Positions 35,197 through 43,404 of a stretch of 64,000 bases of DNA are shown here, in pieces. How positions within the stretch are numbered: position 1 is the stretch's first letter; each line of letters opens with the position of its first letter. Both the position numbers and the translations under genes were made by a program. Under the pieces are notes generated by a model. The model ran no database searches. It saw only the letters and a list, made by a program, of their open reading frames with translations, and had not been told where the DNA came from. This DNA is from Weissella tructae. GTDB taxonomy: Bacteria > Bacillota > Bacilli > Lactobacillales > Lactobacillaceae. The DNA is taken from positions 372,001-436,000 of the forward strand of contig NZ_CP007588.1 in NCBI RefSeq assembly GCF_000732905.1, written 5' to 3'.

Positions 35197-36198
35197 ATGG
35201 AAAAACAAACCGTAACAATTTATGATGTCGCGCGTGAAGCCAATGTATCAATGGCAACAGTATCACGTGTTGTGAATGGAAATGCAAATGTTAAGGCTGG
35301 AACTAAAGAAAAGGTTCAAGCTGTTATTAAAGAATTAGGCTACCGTCCAAATGCGATTGCACGTGGATTGGCCTCAAAGCGAACAACAACAATTGGATTA
35401 ATTCTACCTGATTTAACTGATCAATATTACGTTGAATTAGCCCGTGGGATTGATGACGTCGCTAAGATGTACAAATACCAAATTATCCTAACAAGTGCTG
35501 GGGAATCAAACGAAAAGAACTTAGAAGTTATTGATAACCTACTTGGAAAGCAAGTTGATGGGATTATCTACATGGGAAACCATATTGATGAAGACGTGGA
35601 TGAACGCCTAGACTCAATTGATGTGCCTGTTGTATTTGCTGGATCAGTGGATTCAGAAAACCAACACCCATCAGTAAACATCAACTACATCGAAGCGTTT
35701 GAACAAGCGACTGGTATGTTGTTGGCGAATGATCATGAAAAGGTGGCCTTTATTTCTGGTGATCTAGAACATGCTATTAACAAGGACCATAAGTTGAAGG
35801 GATATCAAGTTGCATTGGAAAAGAAGGGTATGGCTGTTGACCCAGACCTAATTTTCCAAGGTAGCTATGTATATGAATCTGGATACGCAATGGCTAAGGA
35901 CATTATTGCAACAGGCGCAACTGCGGCGATTGCTGTTAATGATTCTATGGCTGCGGGTGTACTAAATGGATTGACTGATGCTGGCGTGAAAATCCCAGCA
36001 GATTTTGAAATCATTACGAGTAACAACACTGCGTTGACAAGTATGACGCGTCCGCAATTGAGCTCAATTACACAACCAATCTATGATCTTGGAGCGGTTG
36101 CAATGCGTGTTTTGACAAAGTTGTTGGATCATGATGAATTAGCTGAAAAGCAAATTGAATTACCACATGGTTATGTGGAACGTGCTACAACAAATTAA
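35197..36198 (+). CDS. ccpA: Catabolite control protein A
   Basis: LacI/GalR-family global regulator that binds cre sites with HPr-Ser46-P. 333 residues: N-terminal HTH TIYDVAREANVSMATVSRVV (20 residues) with hinge helix, then the periplasmic-binding-like core (GLILPDLTDQYY; SSITQPIYDLG at the end). Start ATG 35197 follows GAGGAG at 7 bases; the ATG 15 bases upstream is not preferred. It probably controls the cre at 62764 and its own gene. Highly biased codons suggest strong expression. Confidence 0.96.
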   Translation: MEKQTVTIYDVAREANVSMATVSRVVNGNANVKAGTKEKVQAVIKELGYRPNAIARGLASKRTTTIGLILPDLTDQYYVELARGIDDVAKMYKYQIILTSAGESNEKNLEVIDNLLGKQVDGIIYMGNHIDEDVDERLDSIDVPVVFAGSVDSENQHPSVNINYIEAFEQATGMLLANDHEKVAFISGDLEHAINKDHKLKGYQVALEKKGMAVDPDLIFQGSYVYESGYAMAKDIIATGATAAIAVNDSMAAGVLNGLTDAGVKIPADFEIITSNNTALTSMTRPQLSSITQPIYDLGAVAMRVLTKLLDHDELAEKQIELPHGYVERATTN

Positions 36199-36256
36199 AA
36201 CGCAATATAAGCTCATATGAGCGAATTACGTATTACGTGGATAAAGATATAAGAAT

Positions 36257-36296
36257 AGCCGTCAGAAGTCATTTGAAAGCTTCTGACGGCTTTTTT
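36257..36296 (+). terminator. Terminator of ccpA
   Basis: AGCCGTCAGAAG / CTTCTGACGGCT with 11-base loop, then six T residues. Confidence 0.88.
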
Positions 36297-36297
36297 G

Positions 36298-36331
36298 AAA
36301 CGTTTTAAAGGTAAGAGGAGTTAAAACGTTT
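36298..36331. repeat. Inverted repeat AAACGTTTTAA / TTAAAACGTTT
   Basis: Perfect 11-bp arms with 12-base centre, just after the ccpA terminator. Each arm holds the palindromic core AAACGTTT seen in LacI-family operators. The 13-mer TTGAAACGTTTTA at 36295-36307 recurs at 38836-38848 before the lectin-type gene. Confidence 0.6.
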
Positions 36332-36360
36332 AATTTTGAGAGAAGACCACGAAAGAAAAT

Positions 36361-36397
36361 AAAAACAGAGTGACACTGTTATGTGTGACTCTGTTTT
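36361..36397. terminator. Bidirectional terminator downstream of tRNA-Ser
   Basis: AAAAACAGAGTGACAC / GTGTGACTCTGTTTTT (one mismatch), T run on both strands. Ends the minus-strand tRNA-Ser transcript. Confidence 0.78.
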
Positions 36398-36433
36398 TGA
36401 AATGCTGACTTAGCGATGATAGATGGGTTTAAA

Positions 36434-36521
36434 GGAGACAACGGGATTTGAACCCGTGCACCGATTTATCACCGGTTCGGCGGATTTCGAATCCGCTGCA
36501 TTACCACTCTGCCATGTCTCC
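36434..36521 (-). tRNA. tRNA-Ser (CGA)
   Basis: 88 nt, class II tRNA with long variable arm. The anticodon stem GCGGA/TCCGC encloses loop TTCGAAA, giving anticodon CGA (codon UCG). Acceptor GGAGACA / TGTCTCC and T arm GGGTTCAAATCCC are intact. CCA is not encoded. Confidence 0.93.
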
Positions 36522-36538
36522 AGTTACAGAACATGTTC

Positions 36539-36567
36539 ATTATATCGAGGGGGAAAAGGGGATTCAA
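36539..36567 (-). promoter_or_regulatory. Promoter of tRNA-Ser
   Basis: On the minus strand TTGAAT, 17-base spacer, perfect TATAAT. It lies between the tRNA-Glu terminator and tRNA-Ser, so the two are separate units. Confidence 0.75.
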
Positions 36568-36569
36568 GC

Positions 36570-36597
36570 AAAAAAAAAACAACGCCGTAGCGTTGTT
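36570..36597 (-). terminator. Terminator of the tRNA-Glu cluster
   Basis: On the minus strand AACAACGC / GCGTTGTT with a four-base loop followed by a long T run. Confidence 0.82.
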
Positions 36598-36601
36598 GAG
36601 A

Positions 36602-36673
36602 TAGCCCATCAGGGAATTGAACCCTGGATGCCGGTGTGAAAAACCGGAGTCTTAACCACTTGACCAATGGGCC
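36602..36673 (-). tRNA. tRNA-Glu (UUC), copy 4 in transcript order
   Basis: 72 nt. Anticodon stem CCGGT/ACCGG with loop TTTTCAC gives UUC. Acceptor type GGCCCAT. CCA not encoded. The body is identical to the three other copies. Confidence 0.94.
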
Positions 36674-36693
36674 AGGCTTGTTTTAAAAACAAA

Positions 36694-36765
36694 TAGCTCA
36701 TCAGGGAATTGAACCCTGGATGCCGGTGTGAAAAACCGGAGTCTTAACCACTTGACCAATGAGCC
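36694..36765 (-). tRNA. tRNA-Glu (UUC), copy 3
   Basis: 72 nt, same body; acceptor type GGCTCAT with matching 3' side, a compensated change compared with copies 4 and 2. Confidence 0.94.
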
Positions 36766-36779
36766 AAAATATCGAGCAA

Positions 36780-36851
36780 TAGCCCATCAGGGAATTGAAC
36801 CCTGGATGCCGGTGTGAAAAACCGGAGTCTTAACCACTTGACCAATGGGCC
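36780..36851 (-). tRNA. tRNA-Glu (UUC), copy 2
   Basis: 72 nt, acceptor type GGCCCAT. It repeats the pattern of copy 4, 178 bases away. Confidence 0.94.
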
Positions 36852-36873
36852 GATAGTTTGTTTTAAAAACAAA

Positions 36874-36945
36874 TAGCTCATCAGGGAATTGAACCCTGGA
36901 TGCCGGTGTGAAAAACCGGAGTCTTAACCACTTGACCAATGAGCC
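36874..36945 (-). tRNA. tRNA-Glu (UUC), copy 1 in transcript order
   Basis: 72 nt, acceptor type GGCTCAT. The upstream spacer TTGTTTTAAAAACAAA is also found between the other pair, showing that a two-gene unit was duplicated. Confidence 0.94.
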
Positions 36946-36977
36946 ATGAATGTTGCATGTCTTAAACAACAGAGATT

Positions 36978-37006
36978 AATATACCAAGTTTTAAAACCTT
37001 TGACAA
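36978..37006 (-). promoter_or_regulatory. Promoter of the tRNA-Glu cluster
   Basis: On the minus strand TTGTCA (37001-37006), 17-base spacer, TATATT (36978-36983), about 30 bases before the first tRNA-Glu. Confidence 0.72.
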
Positions 37007-37112
37007 GTCTTTTTTCAAAAAAAAAAAAATAAAATGTGTGTGTTGCGTATTTTGCTTAACTTGCTTACACTGGTAACAAAGTCATACGTGAGAAAAAGGG
37101 TTAGGGAGAATT

Positions 37113-38660
37113 ATGAATCTTTTACGTTGGATGTTGGATAGACATGAACAAGAAGTATTGGAGTTGCATGACTATTTGATATTGCATGAAGGGGAAAAGC
37201 TGTTACTTAAGACAGTGATAGAAGAATTGGGATGGTCACGATATCGTGTTGTGACTGCATTTAATAGTTTAATCGATGATCTGAACTTAGTTGATCAACA
37301 TGCGGTGTCAGAAGAAAAGTTTATTTATGACACGAAATATATTGAAGTAAAAAAGCAAAATCAAGCAGCTGTTTTAGAATTAGAACATTATTACCGCCAA
37401 AATTCAGTTATTTGGTGGTTCTTAGTTGATAGCTTAATGGAAGATGTTACATCATATGAAAACTTTGCTGTGAAACATAATACCAGTGTGTCTGTCATTC
37501 GTTCATCTAAAGAACGTGCGACTGAAGCACTAAGCAAGCATGGCATTAAGATTACCAAGAATAATCATTTGGTGGGAGATGAAGCAACGCTTCGTACATT
37601 CTTTGTTCATATTATGAATCAGTATCATAGTTATACTGAAATGCCATTGGATGAATTCGAAAATGACGAAATTGAAGATATTGTGGATATTGTGGTAGAT
37701 ATCTTTGATATCGAGAACCGTCAATCATTGCGTCAGTCACTTCGTATTCAAGTGATGATTGCGATTATTCGTATTCGAAAAGGACATTATCTACGCGATG
37801 TTGATATGCCAAAAATTGTACGTCCGTCTGATGAATGGCCACCAGATCAAAAAATTCGATACCAAAAGTATCGTGCATTATTCCAGGAGACATTTGACTT
37901 ACCAGAACACGTCATTCATACAGAAGTAGTGTTCAGTATTTTAAGTTTATTTGTTAGTGGGATTATTCGCGATGCACCTCGTGGGGTATTGACGGATAAG
38001 ATGCGTAAGCATTTTACAGAAGACCGTGAACGTTTTGTACATCGTTTTGAGCAATTCTTTGGGAAGGAATTGCCAGACGAATATCAATATCGTTTGAGTC
38101 TTGCTTTAGCAGGACCAAATATGCGACAAGCATACTTTGAAAACACCTATGATCGTAAACGTCATAGTATGCAGTTCTTAGAAGAGAACTTTCCGATTCA
38201 GTCGCGTTTCATTGACTGTGTCATGGCGGATTTCAAACGAGAACGTCTTTCTTGGACGCCGAATGCTGATCGTAAGGTAGAAAATCTATCGCAAGAATAT
38301 TTCAATGCGATGGTTGCCATTGTTCCAGCAGATATGATTTTACCTAAAATTCATATTGCGTTGGATTTCTTATATTTCCCAGGACTAGAAACTGTCTTGC
38401 GTCGTATTTTTGAAAGCCAATGGCAAATTAATTTTGTGTTTAATGAAATTGAGGATCCGGATTTTTACATTTCAGACATGGAATTAGACACTTTCGAAAA
38501 TACAAAAGCATTGGTTTGGACTACTTTCCCGGATGCATCTACATTAGGTCAATTTATTAAAGAAGCGATGGCACTAAGTGAACGTAAGTTCTTAGAACAG
38601 CGTAATGTGGATAATTGGGAAGAGTTAACGGCTCAATTGGCGCCGAAAGAAGTTGAATAG
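37113..38660 (+). CDS. Mga-like transcriptional regulator
   Basis: A 515-residue protein of the Mga/AtxA type. The N-terminal part has a winged HTH (LLLKTVIEELGWSRYRVVTA) and a second HTH (NTSVSVIRSSKERATEAL region); the middle resembles PRD domains and the C-terminal part an EIIB-like fold. In streptococci Mga controls surface adhesins and M proteins; here two large surface-protein genes follow, so control of them is a fair inference. No PRD histidines could be assigned with certainty. AGGGAG precedes ATG 37113. Confidence 0.78.
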   Translation: MNLLRWMLDRHEQEVLELHDYLILHEGEKLLLKTVIEELGWSRYRVVTAFNSLIDDLNLVDQHAVSEEKFIYDTKYIEVKKQNQAAVLELEHYYRQNSVIWWFLVDSLMEDVTSYENFAVKHNTSVSVIRSSKERATEALSKHGIKITKNNHLVGDEATLRTFFVHIMNQYHSYTEMPLDEFENDEIEDIVDIVVDIFDIENRQSLRQSLRIQVMIAIIRIRKGHYLRDVDMPKIVRPSDEWPPDQKIRYQKYRALFQETFDLPEHVIHTEVVFSILSLFVSGIIRDAPRGVLTDKMRKHFTEDRERFVHRFEQFFGKELPDEYQYRLSLALAGPNMRQAYFENTYDRKRHSMQFLEENFPIQSRFIDCVMADFKRERLSWTPNADRKVENLSQEYFNAMVAIVPADMILPKIHIALDFLYFPGLETVLRRIFESQWQINFVFNEIEDPDFYISDMELDTFENTKALVWTTFPDASTLGQFIKEAMALSERKFLEQRNVDNWEELTAQLAPKEVE

Positions 38661-38678
38661 TTATTATATAAATATATA

Positions 38679-38714
38679 AACGGTAACGAACATTTTGTTT
38701 GTTGCCGTTTTTTT
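38679..38714 (+). terminator. Terminator of the Mga-like gene
   Basis: AACGGTAACGAAC / GTTTGTTGCCGTT (two G-U pairs) followed by seven T residues. Confidence 0.82.
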
Positions 38715-38971
38715 AATATATATTCTAATGATTTATTTTTATTCGTTGTATTTATATGCATTTTTATAATATTTGTTTCTTCGATTACTTATTATATAAA
38801 AGAATTAGATGTGTTTTTAAGTGTCTGTAGACTTATTGAAACGTTTTACTAGAAAAATAAATACAAAAAAAGATTATTTTAAATGTTTTATGTAGATTAA
38901 AAATTTTAAATAATGTATTATTTTGAGTGTAAGAACGGGAAATGTATGTAATGTATAAAAGGAGATTTCTA
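38715..38971 (+). other. AT-rich upstream region of lectin-type gene
   Basis: About 255 bases, very A+T-rich, with no gene. It holds the 13-mer TTGAAACGTTTTA at 38836-38848, an AAAGGAG ribosome site (38958-38964) and no clear -35/-10 pair. Its base composition differs from its neighbours and could bind the Mga-like regulator. Confidence 0.5.
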
Positions 38972-41900
38972 ATGGGATTTAAAATGTATAAGGCTGGTAA
39001 ATTTTGGGTATTTAGTGCAGCTGTTTTGACTGTCGTGGGTGCGGCAGGTGTAATGGATGCGAATAGTCAAATTTACGCGAATTCAGAAGCGACGCAAGGT
39101 GGGCAACTTGCAGCGACTTCAAAAGAATTAATTGTTAATAAAGATAATTTTGAAGAACATTTCAATATTAACGGGGCAGCAACGTATGATAAAGATACGG
39201 GAATTGCAACCCTAACGCCATTCCAACAACGTGTTTCTGGGAATATTTCTATGAAACATAAGTTTGATGCAACGCAAGATTTCTCTATTTCTGGAGAAAT
39301 TAATCTAGGAGCGAATAAGAACGGGTCTGGAATCAGTGGGTCTGGAACAAATCGTGGTGGTGATGGAATCGGAATTTTGTTCCACCCAGGGGATCCTAAA
39401 GTTGTTGGTGGAAAAGGTGGAGCTATCGGAATCGGTGGTGTACCAAATGGATTTGGATTTAAGTTTGACACATATTGGAATCGAAATGATTCAAACGCAG
39501 CTGATGCTTGGGCAGTAAAAGACCCTAAGACAAATGCTGCTGGGGAGAGCTTAGAACTAAAGTCTTTTGGTGCATTCGTTAAGAACCGAGCAGATAATGC
39601 TGCGGAAACAGTTGTAGAAGCAGGAACGGCTGACCCTAAGTTAATTGGAGAACCGGATGGAAACACATTCAAGCCGATGGAACTTAAGTATACTGCTGCA
39701 ACAAAGACTTTGACTGTGACTTATGAAGGAAAGACATGGTCACGATCAATCGCAGACTGGATTACGCAAGATGAATTGTCATTTGCTATTTCTGCATCAA
39801 CAGGGCCAGCGTTGAACCTACAACAATTCCGTATGAACGAATTGCGTATGACACAAAATGTGCCAGAAACACCAACGCGTCCGGTAGATGAAAAGGGAAA
39901 TCCAATTGAAGTTCCAGCAGATAAGACAATGCCAATTGTTGATGGATTCCCAGGTGATGAAGTTGAAATTGATATTAAGGATATTCCTGATATCCCAGGA
40001 TACGATAAGCCGGTAGCTGATGAAAATGGTAAGGTGAAAGTTAAAGTTCCCGAAGCAGGAAAGATGATTGACTTACCATATACTGAAAAGTCAACACCAA
40101 CACGTCCAGTGGATGAAAAGGGAAACCCAATTGAAGTTCCGGCAGGAGAAACAATGCCAGAAGTAAAGGGTGAACCAGGAGACGAAGTTGAATTGAATGT
40201 TGATGACTTGCCAAACATTCCAGGTTACGAAAAGCCAAAGGGTGACGAAAATGGTAAGGTAAAGGTCAAGATTGTTGATGATGGTAAGGGTGGAAAAGTC
40301 TACGATGTAACTTACACTGAAAAGTCAACACCAACACGTCCTGTAGATGAAAAAGGAAACCCAATCGACGTACCTAAGGATACGAAGATGCCAGATGTGA
40401 AGGGTGAACCAGGAGACGAAGTTGAACTTGATGTAAATGAGTTGCCAGACATCCCAGGATACGCTAAGCCAGAAGCCGATGAAAACGGTAAGGTAAAGGT
40501 CAAAATCAAGGATGATGGTAAGGGTGGAAAGGTATATGACGTAACTTACGCTGAAAAGACAACACCAACACGTCCAGTAGATGAAAAGGGAAACCCAATC
40601 GACGTACCTAAGGATACGAAGATGCCAGAAGTAAAGGGTGAACCAGGAGACGAAGTTGAACTTGATGTGAATGACTTGCCAGACATCCCAGGATACGCTA
40701 AGCCAGAAGCCGATGAAAACGGTAAGGTAAAGGTCAAAATCAAGGATGATGGTAAGGGTGGAAAGGTATATGACGTACCTTATACACAAGCTACACCAAC
40801 ACGTCCAGTAGACGAAAAGGGAAACCCAATCGACGTACCTAAGGATGCGAAGATGCCAGAAGTAAAGGGTGAACCAGGAGACGAAGTTGAGCTTGATGTA
40901 AATGACTTGCCGGATATCCCAGGCTACGAAAAGCCAAAGGGTGACGAAAATGGTAAGGTAAAGGTCAAGATTGTTGATGATGGTAAGGGTGGAAAGGTCT
41001 ACGATGTAACTTACACTGACAAGAAGACACCATCACGTCCAATCGACGAAAAGACTGGGGAAGAAATCAAGTTGCCAGAAGGTAAGACAATGCCTGAACT
41101 TGACGGAAAGCCAGGAGAAGAAGTTGAAATTGATGTGAACGACTTGCCAGACATCCCAGGATACGACAAGCCAAAGGGAGACAAGAACGGTAAGATCAAG
41201 GTGCAAATTCCAGAAGATGGAAAGCCAGCTGATGTGCCATACACACCAGCCGAAGATAAGAAGACACCATCACGTCCAGTAGATGAAAAGACTGGGGAAG
41301 AAATCAAGTTGCCAGAAGGTAAGACAATGCCTGAACTTGACGGAAAGCCAGGAGAAGAAGTTGAAATTGATGTGAACGACTTGCCAGACATCCCAGGTTA
41401 CGATAAGCCAAAGGGTGACGAAAACGGTAAAATCAAGGTGCAAATTCCAGAAGATGGAAAGCCAGCTGACGTGCCATACACACCAGCCGAAGATAAGAAG
41501 ACACCATCACGTCCAATCGACGAAAAGACTGGGGAAGAAATCAAGTTGCCAGAAGGTAAGACAATGCCTGAACTTGACGGAAAGCCAGGAGAAGAAGTTG
41601 AAATCGATGTGAACGACTTGCCAGATATCCCAGGATACGACAAGCCAAAGGGAGACGAAAACGGTAAGATCAAGGTGAAGGTACCAGAAGATGGAAAGCC
41701 AGCTGACGTGCCATACACACCAGCCGAAGACAAGAAGACACCATCACGTCCAGTAGATGAAAAGACTGGGGAAGAAATCAAGTTGCCAGAAGGTAAGACA
41801 ATGCCTGAACTTGACGGAAAGCCAGGAGAAGAAGTTGAAATCGATGTGAACGACTTGCCAGATATCCCAGGATACGACAAGCCAAAGGGAGACAAGAACG

Positions 41901-43327
41901 GTAAGATCAAGGTTCAAATTCCAGAAGATGGAAAGTCAGTTGATGTCCCATACACACCAGCCGAAGATAAGAAGACACCATCACGTCCAGTAGATGAAAA
42001 GACTGGGGAAGAAATCAAGTTACCAGAAGGTAAGACAATGCCTGAACTTGACGGAAAGCCAGGAGAAGAAGTTGAAATCGACGTGAACGACTTGCCAGAT
42101 ATCCCAGGTTACGATAAGCCAAAGGGAGACAAGAACGGTAAGATCAAGGTGCAAATTCCAGAAGATGGAAAGCCAGCTGACGTGCCATACACACCAGCCG
42201 AAGACAAGAAGACACCATCACGTCCAGTAGATGAAAAGACTGGGGAAGAAATCAAGTTACCAGAAGGTAAGACAATGCCTGAACTTGACGGAAAGCCAGG
42301 AGAAGAAGTTGAAATCGACGTGAACGACTTACCAGATATCCCAGGATACGACAAGCCAAAGGGAGACAAGAACGGTAAGATCAAGGTGCAAATTCCGGAA
42401 GATGGAAAGTCAGTTGATGTGCCATACACACCAAAGAAGAACACGACACCATCACGTCCAGTAGACAAGAACACTGGTAAGGAAATCAAGACAGACAAGA
42501 GTTTCCCAATCCTAGAAGGAAAGCCAGGAGAAGAAGTTGAAATCGACGTGAACGACTTACCAGAAATCCCAGGTTACGATAAGCCAAAGGGAGACAAGAA
42601 CGGTAAGATCAAGGTTCAAATTCCAGAAGATGGAAAGTCAGTTGATGTGCCATACACACCAAAGAAGAACACGGCACCATCACGTCCAGTAGACAAGAAC
42701 ACTGGTAAGGAAATCAAGACAGACAAGAGTTTCCCAATCCTAGAAGGAAAGCCAGGAGATGTTGTTGAAATCGACGTGAACGACTTACCAGAAATCCCAG
42801 GTTACGATAAGCCAAAGGGAGACAAGAACGGTAAGATCAAGGTTCAAATTCCAGAAGATGGAAAGTCAGTTGATGTCCCATACACACCAAAGAAGAACAC
42901 GACACCATCACGTCCAGTAGACAAGAACACTGGTAAGGAAATCAAGACAGACAAGAGTTTCCCAATTCTAGAAGGAAAGCCAGGAGATGTTGTTGAAATT
43001 GATGTGAACGACTTGCCAGATATCCCAGGTTACGATAAGCCAAAGGGAGACAAGAATGGTAAGATCAAGGTTACTATTCCTGAAAACGGAATGATTGACT
43101 TTGGTTACACACCAATTGAAGCTGGAAAGCCTGGTCAATCACAACAAAACAACAATGGTTCAAAGAACACACCTGACAACAACGCTCCTCAAAAGGGAAA
43201 GTCAAAGGGTGATGCAGCATATCCAAACACAGGATCAGAAACAAATGCACTTGTTTCAGCTCTTGGTGCAGCTATGTTGGCTTTGACAGGATTATTTGCA
43301 GGGTTGACTAAGTTGCGTAAGAAGTAA
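38972..43327 (+). CDS. Cell-wall-anchored L-type lectin protein with 14 repeats, YPNTG anchor
   Basis: A secreted surface protein of 1451 residues. The start MGFKMYKAGKFWVFS carries the KxYKxGKxW signal-peptide motif. Residues about 40-290 form an L-type lectin-like domain (FNINGAATYD, GGDGIGILFHPGD, GFGFKFDTYWN, ADAWAV). Fourteen repeats of 75-79 residues follow (39869 to about 43112), then a low-complexity part and a sorting signal: AYPNTGSE, hydrophobic segment, and tail TKLRKK. The sorting motif has Tyr for the usual Leu. Start ATG 38972 fits AAAGGAG by 7 bases. No sortase gene is nearby. Likely sugar-binding adhesin; the ligand is unknown. Confidence 0.88.
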   Translation: MGFKMYKAGKFWVFSAAVLTVVGAAGVMDANSQIYANSEATQGGQLAATSKELIVNKDNFEEHFNINGAATYDKDTGIATLTPFQQRVSGNISMKHKFDATQDFSISGEINLGANKNGSGISGSGTNRGGDGIGILFHPGDPKVVGGKGGAIGIGGVPNGFGFKFDTYWNRNDSNAADAWAVKDPKTNAAGESLELKSFGAFVKNRADNAAETVVEAGTADPKLIGEPDGNTFKPMELKYTAATKTLTVTYEGKTWSRSIADWITQDELSFAISASTGPALNLQQFRMNELRMTQNVPETPTRPVDEKGNPIEVPADKTMPIVDGFPGDEVEIDIKDIPDIPGYDKPVADENGKVKVKVPEAGKMIDLPYTEKSTPTRPVDEKGNPIEVPAGETMPEVKGEPGDEVELNVDDLPNIPGYEKPKGDENGKVKVKIVDDGKGGKVYDVTYTEKSTPTRPVDEKGNPIDVPKDTKMPDVKGEPGDEVELDVNELPDIPGYAKPEADENGKVKVKIKDDGKGGKVYDVTYAEKTTPTRPVDEKGNPIDVPKDTKMPEVKGEPGDEVELDVNDLPDIPGYAKPEADENGKVKVKIKDDGKGGKVYDVPYTQATPTRPVDEKGNPIDVPKDAKMPEVKGEPGDEVELDVNDLPDIPGYEKPKGDENGKVKVKIVDDGKGGKVYDVTYTDKKTPSRPIDEKTGEEIKLPEGKTMPELDGKPGEEVEIDVNDLPDIPGYDKPKGDKNGKIKVQIPEDGKPADVPYTPAEDKKTPSRPVDEKTGEEIKLPEGKTMPELDGKPGEEVEIDVNDLPDIPGYDKPKGDENGKIKVQIPEDGKPADVPYTPAEDKKTPSRPIDEKTGEEIKLPEGKTMPELDGKPGEEVEIDVNDLPDIPGYDKPKGDENGKIKVKVPEDGKPADVPYTPAEDKKTPSRPVDEKTGEEIKLPEGKTMPELDGKPGEEVEIDVNDLPDIPGYDKPKGDKNGKIKVQIPEDGKSVDVPYTPAEDKKTPSRPVDEKTGEEIKLPEGKTMPELDGKPGEEVEIDVNDLPDIPGYDKPKGDKNGKIKVQIPEDGKPADVPYTPAEDKKTPSRPVDEKTGEEIKLPEGKTMPELDGKPGEEVEIDVNDLPDIPGYDKPKGDKNGKIKVQIPEDGKSVDVPYTPKKNTTPSRPVDKNTGKEIKTDKSFPILEGKPGEEVEIDVNDLPEIPGYDKPKGDKNGKIKVQIPEDGKSVDVPYTPKKNTAPSRPVDKNTGKEIKTDKSFPILEGKPGDVVEIDVNDLPEIPGYDKPKGDKNGKIKVQIPEDGKSVDVPYTPKKNTTPSRPVDKNTGKEIKTDKSFPILEGKPGDVVEIDVNDLPDIPGYDKPKGDKNGKIKVTIPENGMIDFGYTPIEAGKPGQSQQNNNGSKNTPDNNAPQKGKSKGDAAYPNTGSETNALVSALGAAMLALTGLFAGLTKLRKK
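39869..43112 (+). repeat. Fourteen tandem 75-79-residue repeats in lectin-type protein
   Basis: Units start at 39869, 40094, 40328, 40562, 40793, 41027, 41264, 41501, 41738, 41975, 42212, 42446, 42674 and 42902. Units 1-5 (DEKGNPI type), 6-11 (DEKTGEEIKLPEG type, 237-base period) and 12-14 (DKNTGKEIKTDK type, 228-base period) form three groups. Shared core: RPVDE-G-I, MP-G-PG-EVE, DLPDIPGYDKP, NGKIKV, DVPYT. Near-identity within groups shows recent expansion. Confidence 0.95.
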
Positions 43328-43369
43328 TTTGAAACTGCGTATCATTTAAGTGAATAGCTTTTTGTAAAG

Positions 43370-43404
43370 AACCCTCGGAAATTAACCTTTCCGAGGGTTT
43401 TTAT
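43370..43404 (+). terminator. Terminator of lectin-type gene
   Basis: AACCCTCGGAAA / TTTCCGAGGGTT followed by T residues. Confidence 0.88.

Noticed and set aside
36602-36945. Repeat array between ccpA and the Mga-like gene, first looked like CRISPR or an attachment site array
   Set aside because: The units fold as complete tRNA-Glu genes; no integrase or phage gene is near.
39073-39672. Minus-strand frame of 199 codons opposite the lectin domain
   Set aside because: Composition (Pro/Ser-rich mirror) and lack of start signals point to a shadow of the lectin-coding strand.
39869-43112. Regular repeats as a possible CRISPR array; several long open frames on the minus strand here
   Set aside because: The repeats are 225-237 bases with no spacers, in frame with one long coding sequence. 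The minus-strand frames (for example 40325-40789 and 41398-41910) are low-complexity mirrors of the repeats with no ribosome sites.
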